A stretch of DNA of 64,000 nt, taken from UBA4877 sp002399345 (GTDB lineage: Bacteria; Bacillota; Thermoanaerobacteria; Thermoanaerobacterales; UBA4877). The position numbers were made by a program, and so were the translations under genes. Each line of letters begins with the position of its first letter. Within the stretch, counting starts at the first letter, position 1. Under the pieces are notes generated by a model. It saw nothing but the letters and a program-made list of their open reading frames with translations. It had not been told where the DNA came from and ran no database searches. Positions 25,227 to 34,885 of the stretch are shown here, in pieces. The stretch is taken from contig DAIORT010000009.1 of assembly GCA_036752905.1 (NCBI GenBank), positions 1 through 64,000 of the forward strand. The letters are read 5' to 3'.

Positions 25227-26510
25227 TTACATTTTCTTTAAAATTTTCCTGACCTCGCCTATAAGATACAATGAGCCGCATACAAGCATTAAGTCTCCTT
25301 TGCCTGTAACTTCTATTCCCCTGTCTATTGCGGCATCTATATCTTCTGTACAATACGTTTTAAGTTCTGGTCTTATTTCCCTTACTCTGTTGTTTAATTC
25401 ATCCGCCGCCATGGCCCGCGGGCTTACAGGCTTTGTAATTACAGCCTCGCCAGCCAACGGGAGTAGGATTTTAAGTATGCCGTCAACATCCTTATCTCTT
25501 AATATACCTAATACAAGTATCAGCTTTTTATATTCAAATATATCTTCTATAGCCTTCCTGAGCACTCCGGCACCCTGGGGATTGTGTGCTCCGTCAATCA
25601 TTATGTAGGGATGTGTTTTCATTATTTCCAGCCGGCCCGGCCACCTTGCCATTTCCAGGCCTCTTTCAATCACATTGCTGCCGATAACTATACCACAGCT
25701 TCTCAAAGCGCGCACGGCAACCACGGCAGTTACGGCATTGAGAATCTGATGCCCGCCTAAAAGTGATATCCTGAGGTTCTTTAAATCTCCGTAATCAAAG
25801 ACCTGACCGGCCGGTGATGCAGAGATAAACTTTATTTTACTCTTATCAACCACGGTAAGGTGTGCGTCCTCCCCCCGACACTTATTTTTTATAACGGCTA
25901 ATACCTCATCACCCTGAGGATAGGATACCACCCTTATACCTTTTTTTATAATCCCCGCTTTCTCAAAGGCTATCTTAGGGAGTGTGTCTCCCAATATATC
26001 CATATGGTCATACCCGATATTTGTAATAACACTCACCAGCGGAGTAACCACATTGGTAGCGTCGAACCTTCCCCCAAGGCCTACCTCTACCACTGCAAAA
26101 TCCACTCCCTGTTCCTCAAAATACTTAAGGCCCATGGCCGTATCCACCTCAAACTCGGTAGGGTACGCACATTCCTTTAATACCATATTATCTATAATTG
26201 TCTTTACCTGAGTGGCAAGCTCCGCAAGATCCTCATTAGAAATATTCTTGCCGTTTATCTGTATACGTTCGTTAAACACTTCAAGATAAGGCGATATAAA
26301 AAGGCCCACCTTGTAACCGGCCTCCTTAAGTATAGACGCAATCATTGCGCAGACTGAACCTTTTCCGTTGGTACCGGCCACATGTATAATCTTATAGCTA
26401 TCCTGCGGGCTTCCCATGGCTGCAGTCAATGTTTTAATGTTATTAAGCCCCAGTTTCATTCCGAACTTGCTTATGGATTGAATCCAATCTATAGTTTCTC
26501 TATAATCCAT
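25227..26510 (-). CDS. folC: Folylpolyglutamate synthase / dihydrofolate synthase
   Basis: 427 residues, standard for FolC. ATP loop GTNGKGS (46-52), TEFEVDTAMGLKYF and VEVGLGGRFDATNV are family signatures, and the C-terminal domain carries MIDGAHNPQGAGVLRKAI. It adds glutamate to (dihydro)folate in the cytosol. The gap to the upstream acetyltransferase gene is 5 bases, so it belongs to the run valS-GNAT-folC on the minus strand. Confidence 0.95.
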   Translation of the reverse strand: MDYRETIDWIQSISKFGMKLGLNNIKTLTAAMGSPQDSYKIIHVAGTNGKGSVCAMIASILKEAGYKVGLFISPYLEVFNERIQINGKNISNEDLAELATQVKTIIDNMVLKECAYPTEFEVDTAMGLKYFEEQGVDFAVVEVGLGGRFDATNVVTPLVSVITNIGYDHMDILGDTLPKIAFEKAGIIKKGIRVVSYPQGDEVLAVIKNKCRGEDAHLTVVDKSKIKFISASPAGQVFDYGDLKNLRISLLGGHQILNAVTAVVAVRALRSCGIVIGSNVIERGLEMARWPGRLEIMKTHPYIMIDGAHNPQGAGVLRKAIEDIFEYKKLILVLGILRDKDVDGILKILLPLAGEAVITKPVSPRAMAADELNNRVREIRPELKTYCTEDIDAAIDRGIEVTGKGDLMLVCGSLYLIGEVRKILKKM

Positions 26511-26515
26511 TTAAA

Positions 26516-27055
26516 TTACAGGAAAAGGCCCATTACAATTTCGTCAACATAGGTATCATCCAGTTTAAACTGGGCCTTCCTCCTTCCCTCCTCTACAAAA
26601 CCGCATTTTTTATATAGGCTTGCGGCTCTTTCGTTGGTACTGAACACACTCAGGCACAATTTTTTATAGCCCTTTTGCCTGGCCCAATCTATAGCGTAAT
26701 TCATCATCTTATAGCCCAATCCTCTATCCCTGTAAACATCCCTTATATTTATTCCCACCTCGCCTACATGCTGCACCTTAGGTGACCGCCCTCCAAAATA
26801 TCTCATCAAAGTCAAGAAGCCGACGACTCTACCGTCCATTCTGGCAACCAAAATAAGATCTTTGCTTCTTCTAACCCGCGATATCAAACTCCTCTCATCG
26901 GCTTCACTGTATCCAAATACCTCGGATACATTATAGACTTTTTCCCTGGCTACGGCATTAGCAATATCTATAATGCCTCTCGCGTCGGCAGGAGCTGCTT
27001 CCCTAAGCTCTAATTCACCCGAACATGTCCTGGGTCTTCTGGCAAGAAAAAACAT
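26516..27055 (-). CDS. GNAT-family N-acetyltransferase
   Basis: 179 residues. Acetyl-CoA site INIRDVYRDRGLGYKMMNYAIDWARQKGYKKLCLSVFSTNERAASLYKKCGFVEEGR is the classic GNAT pattern (R/Q-x-x-G-x-G/A, here RDRGLG) with the A-S-L-Y-x-K-x-G-F motif that recalls RimI and PhnO-like enzymes. Substrate unknown. The ATG at 27055 has GGGGGG about eight bases upstream; a TTG at 27082 overlaps the valS end. It sits between valS and folC. Confidence 0.85.
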   Translation of the reverse strand: MFFLARRPRTCSGELELREAAPADARGIIDIANAVAREKVYNVSEVFGYSEADERSLISRVRRSKDLILVARMDGRVVGFLTLMRYFGGRSPKVQHVGEVGINIRDVYRDRGLGYKMMNYAIDWARQKGYKKLCLSVFSTNERAASLYKKCGFVEEGRRKAQFKLDDTYVDEIVMGLFL

Positions 27056-27074
27056 TATAACGCCCCCCGGAGCT

Positions 27075-29708
27075 TTATTCAACCAAAGTCTTTATCCTGT
27101 CTTCAATTTTATTCAAGGTTTCCTCATACTTGACAAGTTTTTTTCTTTCATTCTCAACGACATTTGCCGGTGCTTTATTTACAAAACCTTCATTAGAAAG
27201 CATACCTGTAGATCTTTTTATCTCACTTTCTATCTTCTTTTTATCATTATTCAACTTTTCTATTTCTTTGTCAATATCAATAAGGTTTTTAAGCGGGATG
27301 TATACCTCCAGGTTTGAAAGCACCGCGCTTCTCATAGCTTTCTCCGACGGTTTTTCCTTTGTTATATCCAGTTTTTCCACATAACCCAGCTTTTTTATAT
27401 ACTCTTCCCCATCATTTAATATTTTCCTGACATCATCATTGCCTGGCCTTATGATAAGCTTAACTCTCTTAGAGGGAGGGACTCCTTCTTCCGACCTTAT
27501 ATTACGTACAGCCCTTATTACATCCATCAATAAGTTAAAGTCGCTTTCCTCGCGGTCAAAACCTAATTCCTCGTTATATTCAGGCCATTTTGCTATCATG
27601 ATGGACTCACCCTCATGTGGAAGCTGCTGCCAAAGTTCTTCTGTTATAAACGGCATAAACGGATGTAGAAGTCTGAGCGTATTATCCAGGACATATCTTA
27701 AAACAGTCTCACATGCCGTCTTTTCCTCTTTACTATTTCCATACAGTCTTGCTTTGGATGCTTCAATGTACCAATCACAAAATTCATTCCATATGAAATC
27801 ATATAGTTTTGAGGCAGCCACACCCAGTTCAAATCTCTCTAGGTTTGAGTCAACCTCCTTTATAAGTTTATTAAGTCGCGAAAGTATCCACTTATCCGAT
27901 ATATCCAGTTTTTCATAAGGTACCTCATAGGCCTGGTCTATCTCCATATTAAGCAGGGTAAAACGTGTCGCGTTCCATAATTTGTTTGCAAAGTTCCTGC
28001 TTGATTCCACCCTATCCCAAGAGAATCTTATATCATTTCCCGGGGAATTATTGGTAGCCAGGGTAAATCTGAGTGTGTCGGCGCCATATTTGTCAATTAT
28101 CTCGATGGGGTCAATTCCGTTACCCAGAGACTTACTCATTTTTCTTCCCTCATCGTCTCTTACAAGCCCGTGAATAAGGACATACTCAAAGGGTTTCTTT
28201 CCCGTGGCCTCCAATCCGGAAAAAATCATTCGGGCAACCCAGAAAAATATGATATCATATGCGGTTACAAGGACACTGGTAGGGTAAAAATAGTCATAAT
28301 CCTCAGTGCCATCCGGCCAGCCCAATGTGGAAAACGGCCATAGCCCCGAACTAAACCAAGTATCCAGCACATCCTCATCCTGATGTATGTTACTGCTACC
28401 GCAATGACTACATACATCTGGATCATCCTCCGCTACAGTGACCTCTCCGCAGTCATCACAGTACCAGGCCGGTATACGATGCCCCCACCAGAGCTGCCTT
28501 GATATACACCAGTCTTTGATATTTTCCAGCCAATTGGTATAGACCTTAGTAAACCTATCCGGAACTATCTTTATTTCTCCATCCTCCACAGTCTTTAAAG
28601 CAGGACCGGCCAGTGGCTTCATCTTAACAAACCATTGTTTTGAAATCAGGGGCTCAATTACCGTATCACAGCGGCAACAGTGTCCTACACTATGAGCAAG
28701 ATCCTCTATTTTTTCCATTAATCCTTGCTTTTTAAGCTCATTTACTATTCTTTTCCTGGCCTCAAACCTATCAAGTCCGGAATATTCGCCCGTATCATCA
28801 GTCATCCTGCCGTCTTCACCTATCACCTGAATCCTGGGAAGGTCATGCCTCTCGCCGATTGCAAAATCATTGGGGTCATGGGATGGAGTAATTTTAACGG
28901 CGCCGGTGCCGAACTCCTTATCAACATAGTAATCGGATATAACGGGGATTTCCCTGTCCACTATCGGAAGTATAAGTGTCCTTCCTACCGATCCCTTATA
29001 TCTCTCATCTTCAGGGTTTACCGCTACTGCGGTATCTCCCAGCATGGTCTCCGGACGGGTGGTGGCAATGGTAATGTACCCGTCCCCATCTGCGAAAGGA
29101 TATCTAACATACCACAAATGCCCGTTTTCATCCTTATGCTCTACCTCGGCGTCGGATATGGCCGTCTTACAACCCGGGCACCAGTTGACAATCCTATCGC
29201 CCTTATATATAAGACCCTTATTATAGAGGTTTACAAAAAATTTCCTAACCGCTTTGGAGCATTGTTCATCCATAGTAAATCTCTCTCTCGACCAATCGCA
29301 TGAAGAACCTATCTTCTTAAGCTGCTCAACTATACGTCCCCCATACCTATCCTTCCACTGCCAGGCCAACTGCAAAAACTTTTCTCTGCCTATCTGCTCT
29401 TTAGTAAGTCCTTTCTCTTTAAGCATAGCAACAATCTTGGCCTCGGTGGCAATACTGGCATGGTCCGTACCTGGTATCCACACAGTAGGCACTCCTTGCA
29501 TCCTTTTCCACCTTATCAGTATATCCTGCATGGTATTATCCAGTGCATGACCCACGTGGAGCTGGCCGGTGATATTCGGAGGCGGCATAACCACAGTAAA
29601 AGGCTTTTTGCTTTTGTCGACCACCGGTTTGAAATAACCTTTATCCATCCATTCATTGTATATCCTCTCTTCAAAATCGTGAGGATTGTAGGTTTTTGGA
29701 AGATCCAT
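27075..29708 (-). CDS. valS: Valyl-tRNA synthetase
   Basis: 877 residues, class I synthetase. The HIGH-like motif is HVGH in PPPNITGQLHVGHALD, the KMSKS motif is GRKMSKSLGNG, the editing (CP1) domain contains TTRPETMLGDTAVAVNP, and the C-terminal coiled coil typical of ValRS (LKNLIDIDKEIEKLNNDKKKIESEI) is present. Charges tRNA-Val. AAGGAGG precedes the ATG. It is controlled by a valine T-box leader (29810-30066) and is followed by the acetyltransferase gene and folC. Confidence 0.97.
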   Translation of the reverse strand: MDLPKTYNPHDFEERIYNEWMDKGYFKPVVDKSKKPFTVVMPPPNITGQLHVGHALDNTMQDILIRWKRMQGVPTVWIPGTDHASIATEAKIVAMLKEKGLTKEQIGREKFLQLAWQWKDRYGGRIVEQLKKIGSSCDWSRERFTMDEQCSKAVRKFFVNLYNKGLIYKGDRIVNWCPGCKTAISDAEVEHKDENGHLWYVRYPFADGDGYITIATTRPETMLGDTAVAVNPEDERYKGSVGRTLILPIVDREIPVISDYYVDKEFGTGAVKITPSHDPNDFAIGERHDLPRIQVIGEDGRMTDDTGEYSGLDRFEARKRIVNELKKQGLMEKIEDLAHSVGHCCRCDTVIEPLISKQWFVKMKPLAGPALKTVEDGEIKIVPDRFTKVYTNWLENIKDWCISRQLWWGHRIPAWYCDDCGEVTVAEDDPDVCSHCGSSNIHQDEDVLDTWFSSGLWPFSTLGWPDGTEDYDYFYPTSVLVTAYDIIFFWVARMIFSGLEATGKKPFEYVLIHGLVRDDEGRKMSKSLGNGIDPIEIIDKYGADTLRFTLATNNSPGNDIRFSWDRVESSRNFANKLWNATRFTLLNMEIDQAYEVPYEKLDISDKWILSRLNKLIKEVDSNLERFELGVAASKLYDFIWNEFCDWYIEASKARLYGNSKEEKTACETVLRYVLDNTLRLLHPFMPFITEELWQQLPHEGESIMIAKWPEYNEELGFDREESDFNLLMDVIRAVRNIRSEEGVPPSKRVKLIIRPGNDDVRKILNDGEEYIKKLGYVEKLDITKEKPSEKAMRSAVLSNLEVYIPLKNLIDIDKEIEKLNNDKKKIESEIKRSTGMLSNEGFVNKAPANVVENERKKLVKYEETLNKIEDRIKTLVE

Positions 29709-29809
29709 ATAATCTCCTCCTTGATATATAGAATTTTATTATTCGTGTAACAAACATAGTATGAAAGCTTTAATCCTATATGTATATTTTTACCAAAATC
29801 ATAATTTAT

Positions 29810-30066
29810 AAAATAAAAAGGCCTTCCGCCAAAAGGACGGAAAGCCGCTGTACCACCTTAGTTCCCATAAAGGGCAATCATATAAATAACGGGCATGCCC
29901 GGCCGGGCCTACTGCGGTTTCAGCACGGCAGCTCCAAAGCTACCTTCACCGGTACGACATAGACAGGCTTACAGCCCCTGACCCGTCTTCTCTTCACATC
30001 GTTTGACCGGCTAATTCTCTTCTTCATAGCAATTAAGATATTGTTGAAAGGATTATCAGTATATTA
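29810..30066 (-). promoter_or_regulatory. T-box riboswitch, valine specific (GUA specifier)
   Basis: The minus strand shows Stem I beginning at GCTATGAAGAAGAGAA (around 30030), the specifier context GTGAAG-GTA-GCTTTGGAGC (specifier GTA at 29941-29943), which aligns with the corresponding region of the glyQS T-box, the T-box sequence AACTAAGGTGGTACAGCG (29847-29864), and a terminator stem GCTTTCCGTCC/GGCGGAAGGC followed by a T-run (29810-29846). Uncharged tRNA-Val pairs with GUA and with the T-box bulge to favour the antiterminator and valS expression. Confidence 0.9.
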
Positions 30067-30072
30067 ATTTAT

Positions 30073-30101
30073 ATCTTATAATAAATTTTTAATACTGTCA
30101 A
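30073..30101 (-). promoter_or_regulatory. Promoter of the valS leader
   Basis: Minus strand TTGACA (30096-30101), 17 bases, TAAGAT (30073-30078). It places transcription start near 30066, upstream of T-box Stem I. Confidence 0.65.
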
Positions 30102-30186
30102 TATGTGTTTAAATTTTGTTACTTGGCTTGACCCAAATAAAGGAAAACTCATTAACAAATTTTTAACTTTTTATATCATTGATTAG

Positions 30187-30195
30187 TGATATAAT
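30187..30195 (+). promoter_or_regulatory. Extended -10 promoter of the RodZ-like gene
   Basis: TGATATAAT, a TGn extended -10 element, lies about 30 bases before the ATG; no good -35 is seen. Confidence 0.45.
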
Positions 30196-30225
30196 AATAA
30201 TGAGTATGGCAAGGTGGTGAATTCT

Positions 30226-30972
30226 ATGGAAAATATAGGGAAAATCCTCAAAGAAGCAAGAGAAAGTAAGGATCTTACATTGGATGATATCTCCAAGGAA
30301 ACTCATATAATGACGCGTTACTTAAGTGCAATTGAAGAGGAAAACTATAGCATAGTCCCGGATAGAATCTATGTTATAGGTATAATTCGGAAGTATGCCG
30401 ATTATTTAGGTCTGGATGGCGGCGAAATGGTTAAAGATTTTCTATCTTCCGTCGATGCGCAACCCATAAGTACTCCCACGGAGAATGAGAAGAAATCCAG
30501 ACATTCTATGAATATAAATACTAAACCGCTCATTACCATACTTACAGTTTGTGTATTGATCGGTATCTTTGCTATAGTCATGTATATGAATCCCTACAGA
30601 GATATAAAGCAGCCTGCTGCGCCCCCATCTCCCGGTACGCAAACTTCACCCGTGAGTAAATCTCCCGCGGTGCACAAAAAAAACGCTGATAAAAAGAAAG
30701 AGCAGCCCGTAAAGCAGGACGAACTCACGATGGTAATTAAATTCAGCGGTGATTGCTGGATTAAGGCTGTTGACGATGAGGATAATGTTCTTGATGAAAA
30801 AAAATACAGTTCAGGTGAAACAACTACATTAAAGGCCAAGGAGATTAATCTTAGGCTGGGTTATCCCAGAAACGCAGAGATTGAAATAAACGGCAAAAAG
30901 ATCCCTCCTATAGGTACGGATAATCCTATAACAAAAAAATTTACTTTAGAAGATATAAACAGTCAGAGCTAG
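30226..30972 (+). CDS. rodZ: RodZ-like HTH membrane protein
   Basis: 248 residues. Residues 1-70 form a cytoplasmic helix-turn-helix of the RodZ type (IGKILKEARESKDLTLDDISKETHIMTRYLSAIEEENY), then a linker, one TM segment (LITILTVCVLIGIFAIVMYM), a Pro/Lys-rich spacer and a C-terminal extracytoplasmic beta domain (DUF4115-like: VIKFSGDCWIKAVDDEDNVL, LRLGYPRNAEIEINGKKI). RodZ links MreB to the cell-wall elongation machinery. The ATG at 30226 has AAGGTGG eight bases upstream; the in-frame GTG at 30214 lies inside that site. Monocistronic, ending in a terminator. Confidence 0.85.
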   Translation: MENIGKILKEARESKDLTLDDISKETHIMTRYLSAIEEENYSIVPDRIYVIGIIRKYADYLGLDGGEMVKDFLSSVDAQPISTPTENEKKSRHSMNINTKPLITILTVCVLIGIFAIVMYMNPYRDIKQPAAPPSPGTQTSPVSKSPAVHKKNADKKKEQPVKQDELTMVIKFSGDCWIKAVDDEDNVLDEKKYSSGETTTLKAKEINLRLGYPRNAEIEINGKKIPPIGTDNPITKKFTLEDINSQS

Positions 30973-30990
30973 ATGCCCTGACTGTTTTTT
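30959..30990 (+). terminator. Terminator of the RodZ-like gene
   Basis: Stem ACAGTCAG (30959-30966) with CTGACTGT (30978-30985) followed by TTTTT. The stem includes the last codons and stop of the gene and abuts the end of the convergent ykuK. Confidence 0.85.
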
Positions 30991-31468
30991 ACATAGCGTA
31001 TTTTGTATATTTATCAGCTACCTTACTGGCTCCGCAGGAATTGGGCTTTATTTTAGCCATATATCCGCAGCCGTTTACGAGATTTACTACTTCCTTTATT
31101 ATATCCTTAGTCTTGCCGTTGTTGCCCACATCCATATGAATCTCCATATTCAGATTATCTATACCGTTTACATCAAGCTTTTCAGTAAGCAAATTCGCCA
31201 TATCCAAACTATAAGTTGTCTCCATAATAATCCTCTGTTTCAGGGAAGGTATCCTTCTGTTAAAAAATCTCCTATAATAGAATCTTCCACCCTTTCCATT
31301 ACGATATATTATGATAGCGGTTACGAAGCATACCATTCGGCCAAGCTGCGAATCGGTACCTACAATAAGGGTATATTTACTTCTCGTGTCTTCAGCCATG
31401 AAGTCGATTATGTCTTTACTCATTGCATCAAGATCTAATCTGCCTCTTGTCGGATTGACAAAGTTCAA
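30989..31468 (-). CDS. ykuK: YkuK family RNase H-like protein
   Basis: 159 residues, typical of the YkuK/DUF458 family: YTLIVGTDSQLG near the N-terminus and MEIHMDVGNNGKTKDII in the middle give the acidic residues of an RNase H-like fold, and the end GYMAKIKPNSCGASKVADKY is conserved. Molecular role is not established. Single gene, convergent with the RodZ-like gene. Confidence 0.88.
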   Translation of the reverse strand: MNFVNPTRGRLDLDAMSKDIIDFMAEDTRSKYTLIVGTDSQLGRMVCFVTAIIIYRNGKGGRFYYRRFFNRRIPSLKQRIIMETTYSLDMANLLTEKLDVNGIDNLNMEIHMDVGNNGKTKDIIKEVVNLVNGCGYMAKIKPNSCGASKVADKYTKYAM

Positions 31469-31605
31469 GTAGCTTCATCTCCCTTTCTATTTGTATATTA
31501 TATCATAACTTTCGCATTTGTACACCGCTTCTTGCTTGATATCACCAAATACCTGACAGTGAATATAATAAAATTGATATGATTTACTTTGGGAGGTGTA
31601 ATTTT

Positions 31606-32616
31606 ATGCGGGTCAATAAATTTTTCCTGCTATTTACCATCATAGCAGTTCTTGTGATATCGCTCACGGGATGTTCTACACAGCCTAAATTAATAAAATT
31701 AAATTACATAGAGACGGTACGTTCAATATTTTATGCACCGGTCTATGTTGCCATAAACAAAGGATTTTTTAAAGATGAAGGTCTGGATATAAACCTTACT
31801 ACGGCACAAGGTTCTGATAAGGCTATGACAGCCATACTATCAGGCACCGCGGATTTTGGTATGCAGGGTCCCGAGACCACGGTATATGTATACAATCAAG
31901 GCAGGGAAGATTATACCGTAAACTTTGCTCAGGTCACCAAAAAAGATGGTTCATTTCTCGTCGGCAGAAGTGCCGAACCGGATTTTAAATGGGAAAATCT
32001 CAAGGGCAAAACCATAATAGGAGGACGGCCCGGAGGAATGCCAGAAATGGTTTTGGAATGGGTCTTAAAGGATCACGGTCTGGCCCCGGGCAAGGATGTC
32101 AACGTAATCACTAACCTTCAATTTACAGCTACGGCCGGAGCTTTTCAAAGCCAGCCTGATGTAGATTATGTCGCCTTGTTTGAACCTACGGGAAGTATTA
32201 TGGAAAAGACAGGCGAGGGAAAAATCGTGGCATCACTGGGCGAGGCCGGCGGTGAAGTACCATACACTACTTTTGCGGCAAAAAAGAGCTTTATAAAGAA
32301 AAATCCTGAAACCGTTCAAAAAATAACAAATGCTCTTTACAAAGGTCAGTTATGGGTTAAAGATCATTCATCAAAGGAGATTGCGGAGGCCATTTCTTCG
32401 TTCTTCCCCGATGCAGATCCTAAGCTCACGGAAACTGTGGTAAACCGTTACAAGGATCAGGAATCATGGACTTATACACCTGCAGTAAGCGAAGAAGGAC
32501 TTGATCATCTGCAAGACTTTATTCGTTCAGCCGGAGAGCTTAAGAATGGCAAAATCGAATCCGCAAAAATAATTGATAATACCTTTGCCGATAAAGCAGT
32601 CGAATTAGTTAAGTAA
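31606..32616 (+). CDS. ABC transporter substrate-binding lipoprotein (NMT1/SsuA/ThiY type)
   Basis: 336 residues. Lipoprotein signal peptide with lipobox SLTGC, then an NMT1-like periplasmic-binding fold (IETVRSIFYAPVYVAINKGFFKDEGLDINLTTAQGSDKAMTAILSGTADFG). The family binds nitrate, sulfonates, taurine, or pyrimidine precursors of thiamine. No TPP riboswitch or sulfur-regulation element is evident upstream, so the ligand is open. The ATG at 31606 has GGGAGGTG eight bases upstream. First gene of a three-gene importer. Confidence 0.88.
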   Translation: MRVNKFFLLFTIIAVLVISLTGCSTQPKLIKLNYIETVRSIFYAPVYVAINKGFFKDEGLDINLTTAQGSDKAMTAILSGTADFGMQGPETTVYVYNQGREDYTVNFAQVTKKDGSFLVGRSAEPDFKWENLKGKTIIGGRPGGMPEMVLEWVLKDHGLAPGKDVNVITNLQFTATAGAFQSQPDVDYVALFEPTGSIMEKTGEGKIVASLGEAGGEVPYTTFAAKKSFIKKNPETVQKITNALYKGQLWVKDHSSKEIAEAISSFFPDADPKLTETVVNRYKDQESWTYTPAVSEEGLDHLQDFIRSAGELKNGKIESAKIIDNTFADKAVELVK

Positions 32617-32669
32617 TTACACTTAAAGGGAAATCCCCTTAAAGTAATTGCTTAGAAAGGGGCAGATAT

Positions 32670-33413
32670 ATGGATGATTATATTATCAGCATTCTCGATT
32701 TATCCTTGAACTATCATACGACAGAGAGGGAAACAAAAGCCATAGAGAATATCAGCTTTAACGTAAAGAAAGGAGAACTCTTGGGTATAGTAGGGCCCAG
32801 CGGATGTGGAAAGTCTACAATACTATCATTGATCGCCGGGCTATTAAAACCCTCTTTGGGAGAAATATATGTGGGCGGCAAGGTAAGCTATATGTTACAG
32901 AAAGATTACCTTTTGGCCTGGCGGACTATAAAACAGAATGCCTTTTTGGGCCTGGAGATACAGAATAAACTGACGGAGGAAAACAAAAATAATGTTATTG
33001 ATATGCTCAAGAAATACGGACTTGGAGATTTTTTAGATCACTACCCAAGTCAATTATCAGGCGGAATGAGGCAGAGAGTGGCTCTTATCCGTACTTTAGC
33101 GGTCAAACCGGATATTCTGCTGCTTGACGAACCTTTTTCCGCGCTGGACTATCAGACAAGGCTTGCCATATCGGATGAGGTATGGCAAATCATTAAACAA
33201 GAGAAAAAGACTGCCCTTTTTGTTACTCATGATATTTCTGAAGCCATTTCGATGTCAGACAGGATATTGGTATTATCCAAAAGGCCAGGCCATGTTATAA
33301 GCATACATGACATAAAAACCTCGGGAGACCAGGGCCCGTTAAACCGCCGAAATTCACCTGAATTTAGAGACTACTTCAATATAATATGGAAGGAGTTGGA
33401 TGTACATGTATAA
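32670..33413 (+). CDS. ABC transporter ATP-binding protein (SsuB/TauB-like)
   Basis: 247 residues. Walker A GPSGCGKST, signature LSGGMRQRVALIRTL, Walker B ILLLDEPFSALD and the H-loop FVTHDISEA are all intact. Energises the importer with the lipoprotein and permease on either side; its end overlaps the permease start by up to 14 bases. Confidence 0.95.
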   Translation: MDDYIISILDLSLNYHTTERETKAIENISFNVKKGELLGIVGPSGCGKSTILSLIAGLLKPSLGEIYVGGKVSYMLQKDYLLAWRTIKQNAFLGLEIQNKLTEENKNNVIDMLKKYGLGDFLDHYPSQLSGGMRQRVALIRTLAVKPDILLLDEPFSALDYQTRLAISDEVWQIIKQEKKTALFVTHDISEAISMSDRILVLSKRPGHVISIHDIKTSGDQGPLNRRNSPEFRDYFNIIWKELDVHV

Positions 33414-34227
33414 GGCTGAAATATCCCTAAAACCTTCAAAGGAACATGAAGAATACTTAAAGAAGGTGCACAGCATAAACTTATCAATAAGGATCTGCCA
33501 AATAGTAATTGTTGTAGCATTTTTCGGATTATGGGAGCTGGCCGGGGATATGAAATGGATAGATCCGTTTATTGTAAGCCAACCCTCCCGTATGTGGTCT
33601 ACATTTTTGCAGCTGTTAAGCTCCGGTGGCCTAATACACCACATCAATGTAACAATGTATGAAACCATAGTCGGGTTTCTGTTGGGTACCGTCTTAGGTA
33701 CATTGATAGCTATAGGATTATGGTGGTCGGATTATTTATGCCGCGTACTTGACCCTTATCTTGTCATACTAAACAGCCTGCCCAAAATAGCCTTGGGCCC
33801 TATATTTATAGTATGGATGGGTAGCGGCGAGGCCGCCATAATAACCATGGCCCTGGCAATATCCCTAATAGTGACAATAATAAGCGTGCTCAACGGCTTT
33901 AGGGAAGTAGATGAAGATGAAATAAAGATGCTAAAGACTTTTGGAGCAAGCCGCTTCCAGATACTTCAGAAAGTCGTGTTCCCATCCAGCATACCAACCA
34001 TAGTCTCTGCTCTAAAAATAAACATCGGCCTCTCATGGGTGGGTGTTATAACAGGAGAATTCCTTGTTTCTAAAGCAGGTCTAGGCTTTTTGATCGTCTA
34101 TGGAGGACAGATATTTAAGCTCGATATGGTCATGACCAGCGTGATTATACTTTCCATACTGGCTGCATTAATGTATATAGGCGTATCCTATTTAGAAAGA
34201 TACTTCCTGCGCTGGAAAATGTCTTGA
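33400..34227 (+). CDS. ABC transporter permease (SsuC/TauC-like)
   Basis: 275 residues, about six TM segments, with the EAA loop GASRFQILQKVVFPSSIPTIVSALKINIGLSW of the BPD_transp_1 family. The start overlaps the ATPase gene: AAGGAG is four bases before the ATG at 33400 and ten before that at 33406, so either could be used. Completes the NMT1-type importer; a terminator follows. Confidence 0.94.
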   Translation: MYMYKAEISLKPSKEHEEYLKKVHSINLSIRICQIVIVVAFFGLWELAGDMKWIDPFIVSQPSRMWSTFLQLLSSGGLIHHINVTMYETIVGFLLGTVLGTLIAIGLWWSDYLCRVLDPYLVILNSLPKIALGPIFIVWMGSGEAAIITMALAISLIVTIISVLNGFREVDEDEIKMLKTFGASRFQILQKVVFPSSIPTIVSALKINIGLSWVGVITGEFLVSKAGLGFLIVYGGQIFKLDMVMTSVIILSILAALMYIGVSYLERYFLRWKMS

Positions 34228-34261
34228 TAATGATATGGTGTATTACATTTGTCATTGTAAA

Positions 34262-34297
34262 GGATGCCGTTAATTCAATTCCGGCATCATTTTTTTA
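34262..34297 (+). terminator. Terminator of the ABC importer operon
   Basis: Stem GATGCCG (34263-34269) with CGGCATC (34282-34288), 12-base loop, then A and a run of seven T. It overlaps the stop codon of the convergent engB. Confidence 0.88.
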
Positions 34298-34885
34298 ATA
34301 TTCAGGCGTTGTATTATCAAAAAATTCAGATTGGCTAATCTCTTTTTTGCCCATTCCCGTACGTGAAGAAAAAGGTGTTATGTCTTGCATATTTACTTTT
34401 AATGTTTCAGCTATATTCTTAAGCTTAGCATTCAGTTCGCTCTTTTTAAGTTTATCAGCCTTGTTTGCCACAATATATGGTTGATATCCCATCGACAATA
34501 TCCACTGGCACATCATCATGTCATCTTTAGTAGGTTTATGTCTTATATCCACAATAAGGATAGCACCCGCAAGATTACCCGCTGATCTAAGATAATGGTC
34601 AGTTGCATAGGCCCATTTATCCCTATCGGATCTGGATGCCTTTGCATACCCATATCCCGGAAGATCCACCAAATACATTATATTATTTACCTTGTAGAAA
34701 TTAATCGTCCTTGTCTTTCCAGGCGTAGAACTTATTTTGGCAATCTTCTTCTCCGCCAGGGTATTTATAAATGACGACTTCCCTACATTGGATCTGCCGG
34801 CTAACACGATCTGAGGCAGGTTATCTTTTGGCATGTCCTTCACATCGATGACCGTACTTACAAGCTCCATACTCTTTATCTTCAT
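34295..34885 (-). CDS. engB: Ribosome biogenesis GTP-binding protein EngB (YsxC)
   Basis: 196 residues. GTPase motifs: G1 GRSNVGKSSF, G3 DLPGYG, G4 NKADK, G5 SSRTG. The family is essential for 50S subunit assembly in the cytosol. It overlaps the lon stop by four bases, the common lon-engB arrangement. At the C-terminus the end (ISQSEFFDNTTPEY) is short but within family range. Confidence 0.95.
   Translation of the reverse strand: MKIKSMELVSTVIDVKDMPKDNLPQIVLAGRSNVGKSSFINTLAEKKIAKISSTPGKTRTINFYKVNNIMYLVDLPGYGYAKASRSDRDKWAYATDHYLRSAGNLAGAILIVDIRHKPTKDDMMMCQWILSMGYQPYIVANKADKLKKSELNAKLKNIAETLKVNMQDITPFSSRTGMGKKEISQSEFFDNTTPEY

Noticed and set aside
31469..31605. TPP riboswitch controlling the NMT1-type importer
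   Set aside because: No CUGAGA-type core or paired stems seen, so a thiamine-precursor role is not supported.
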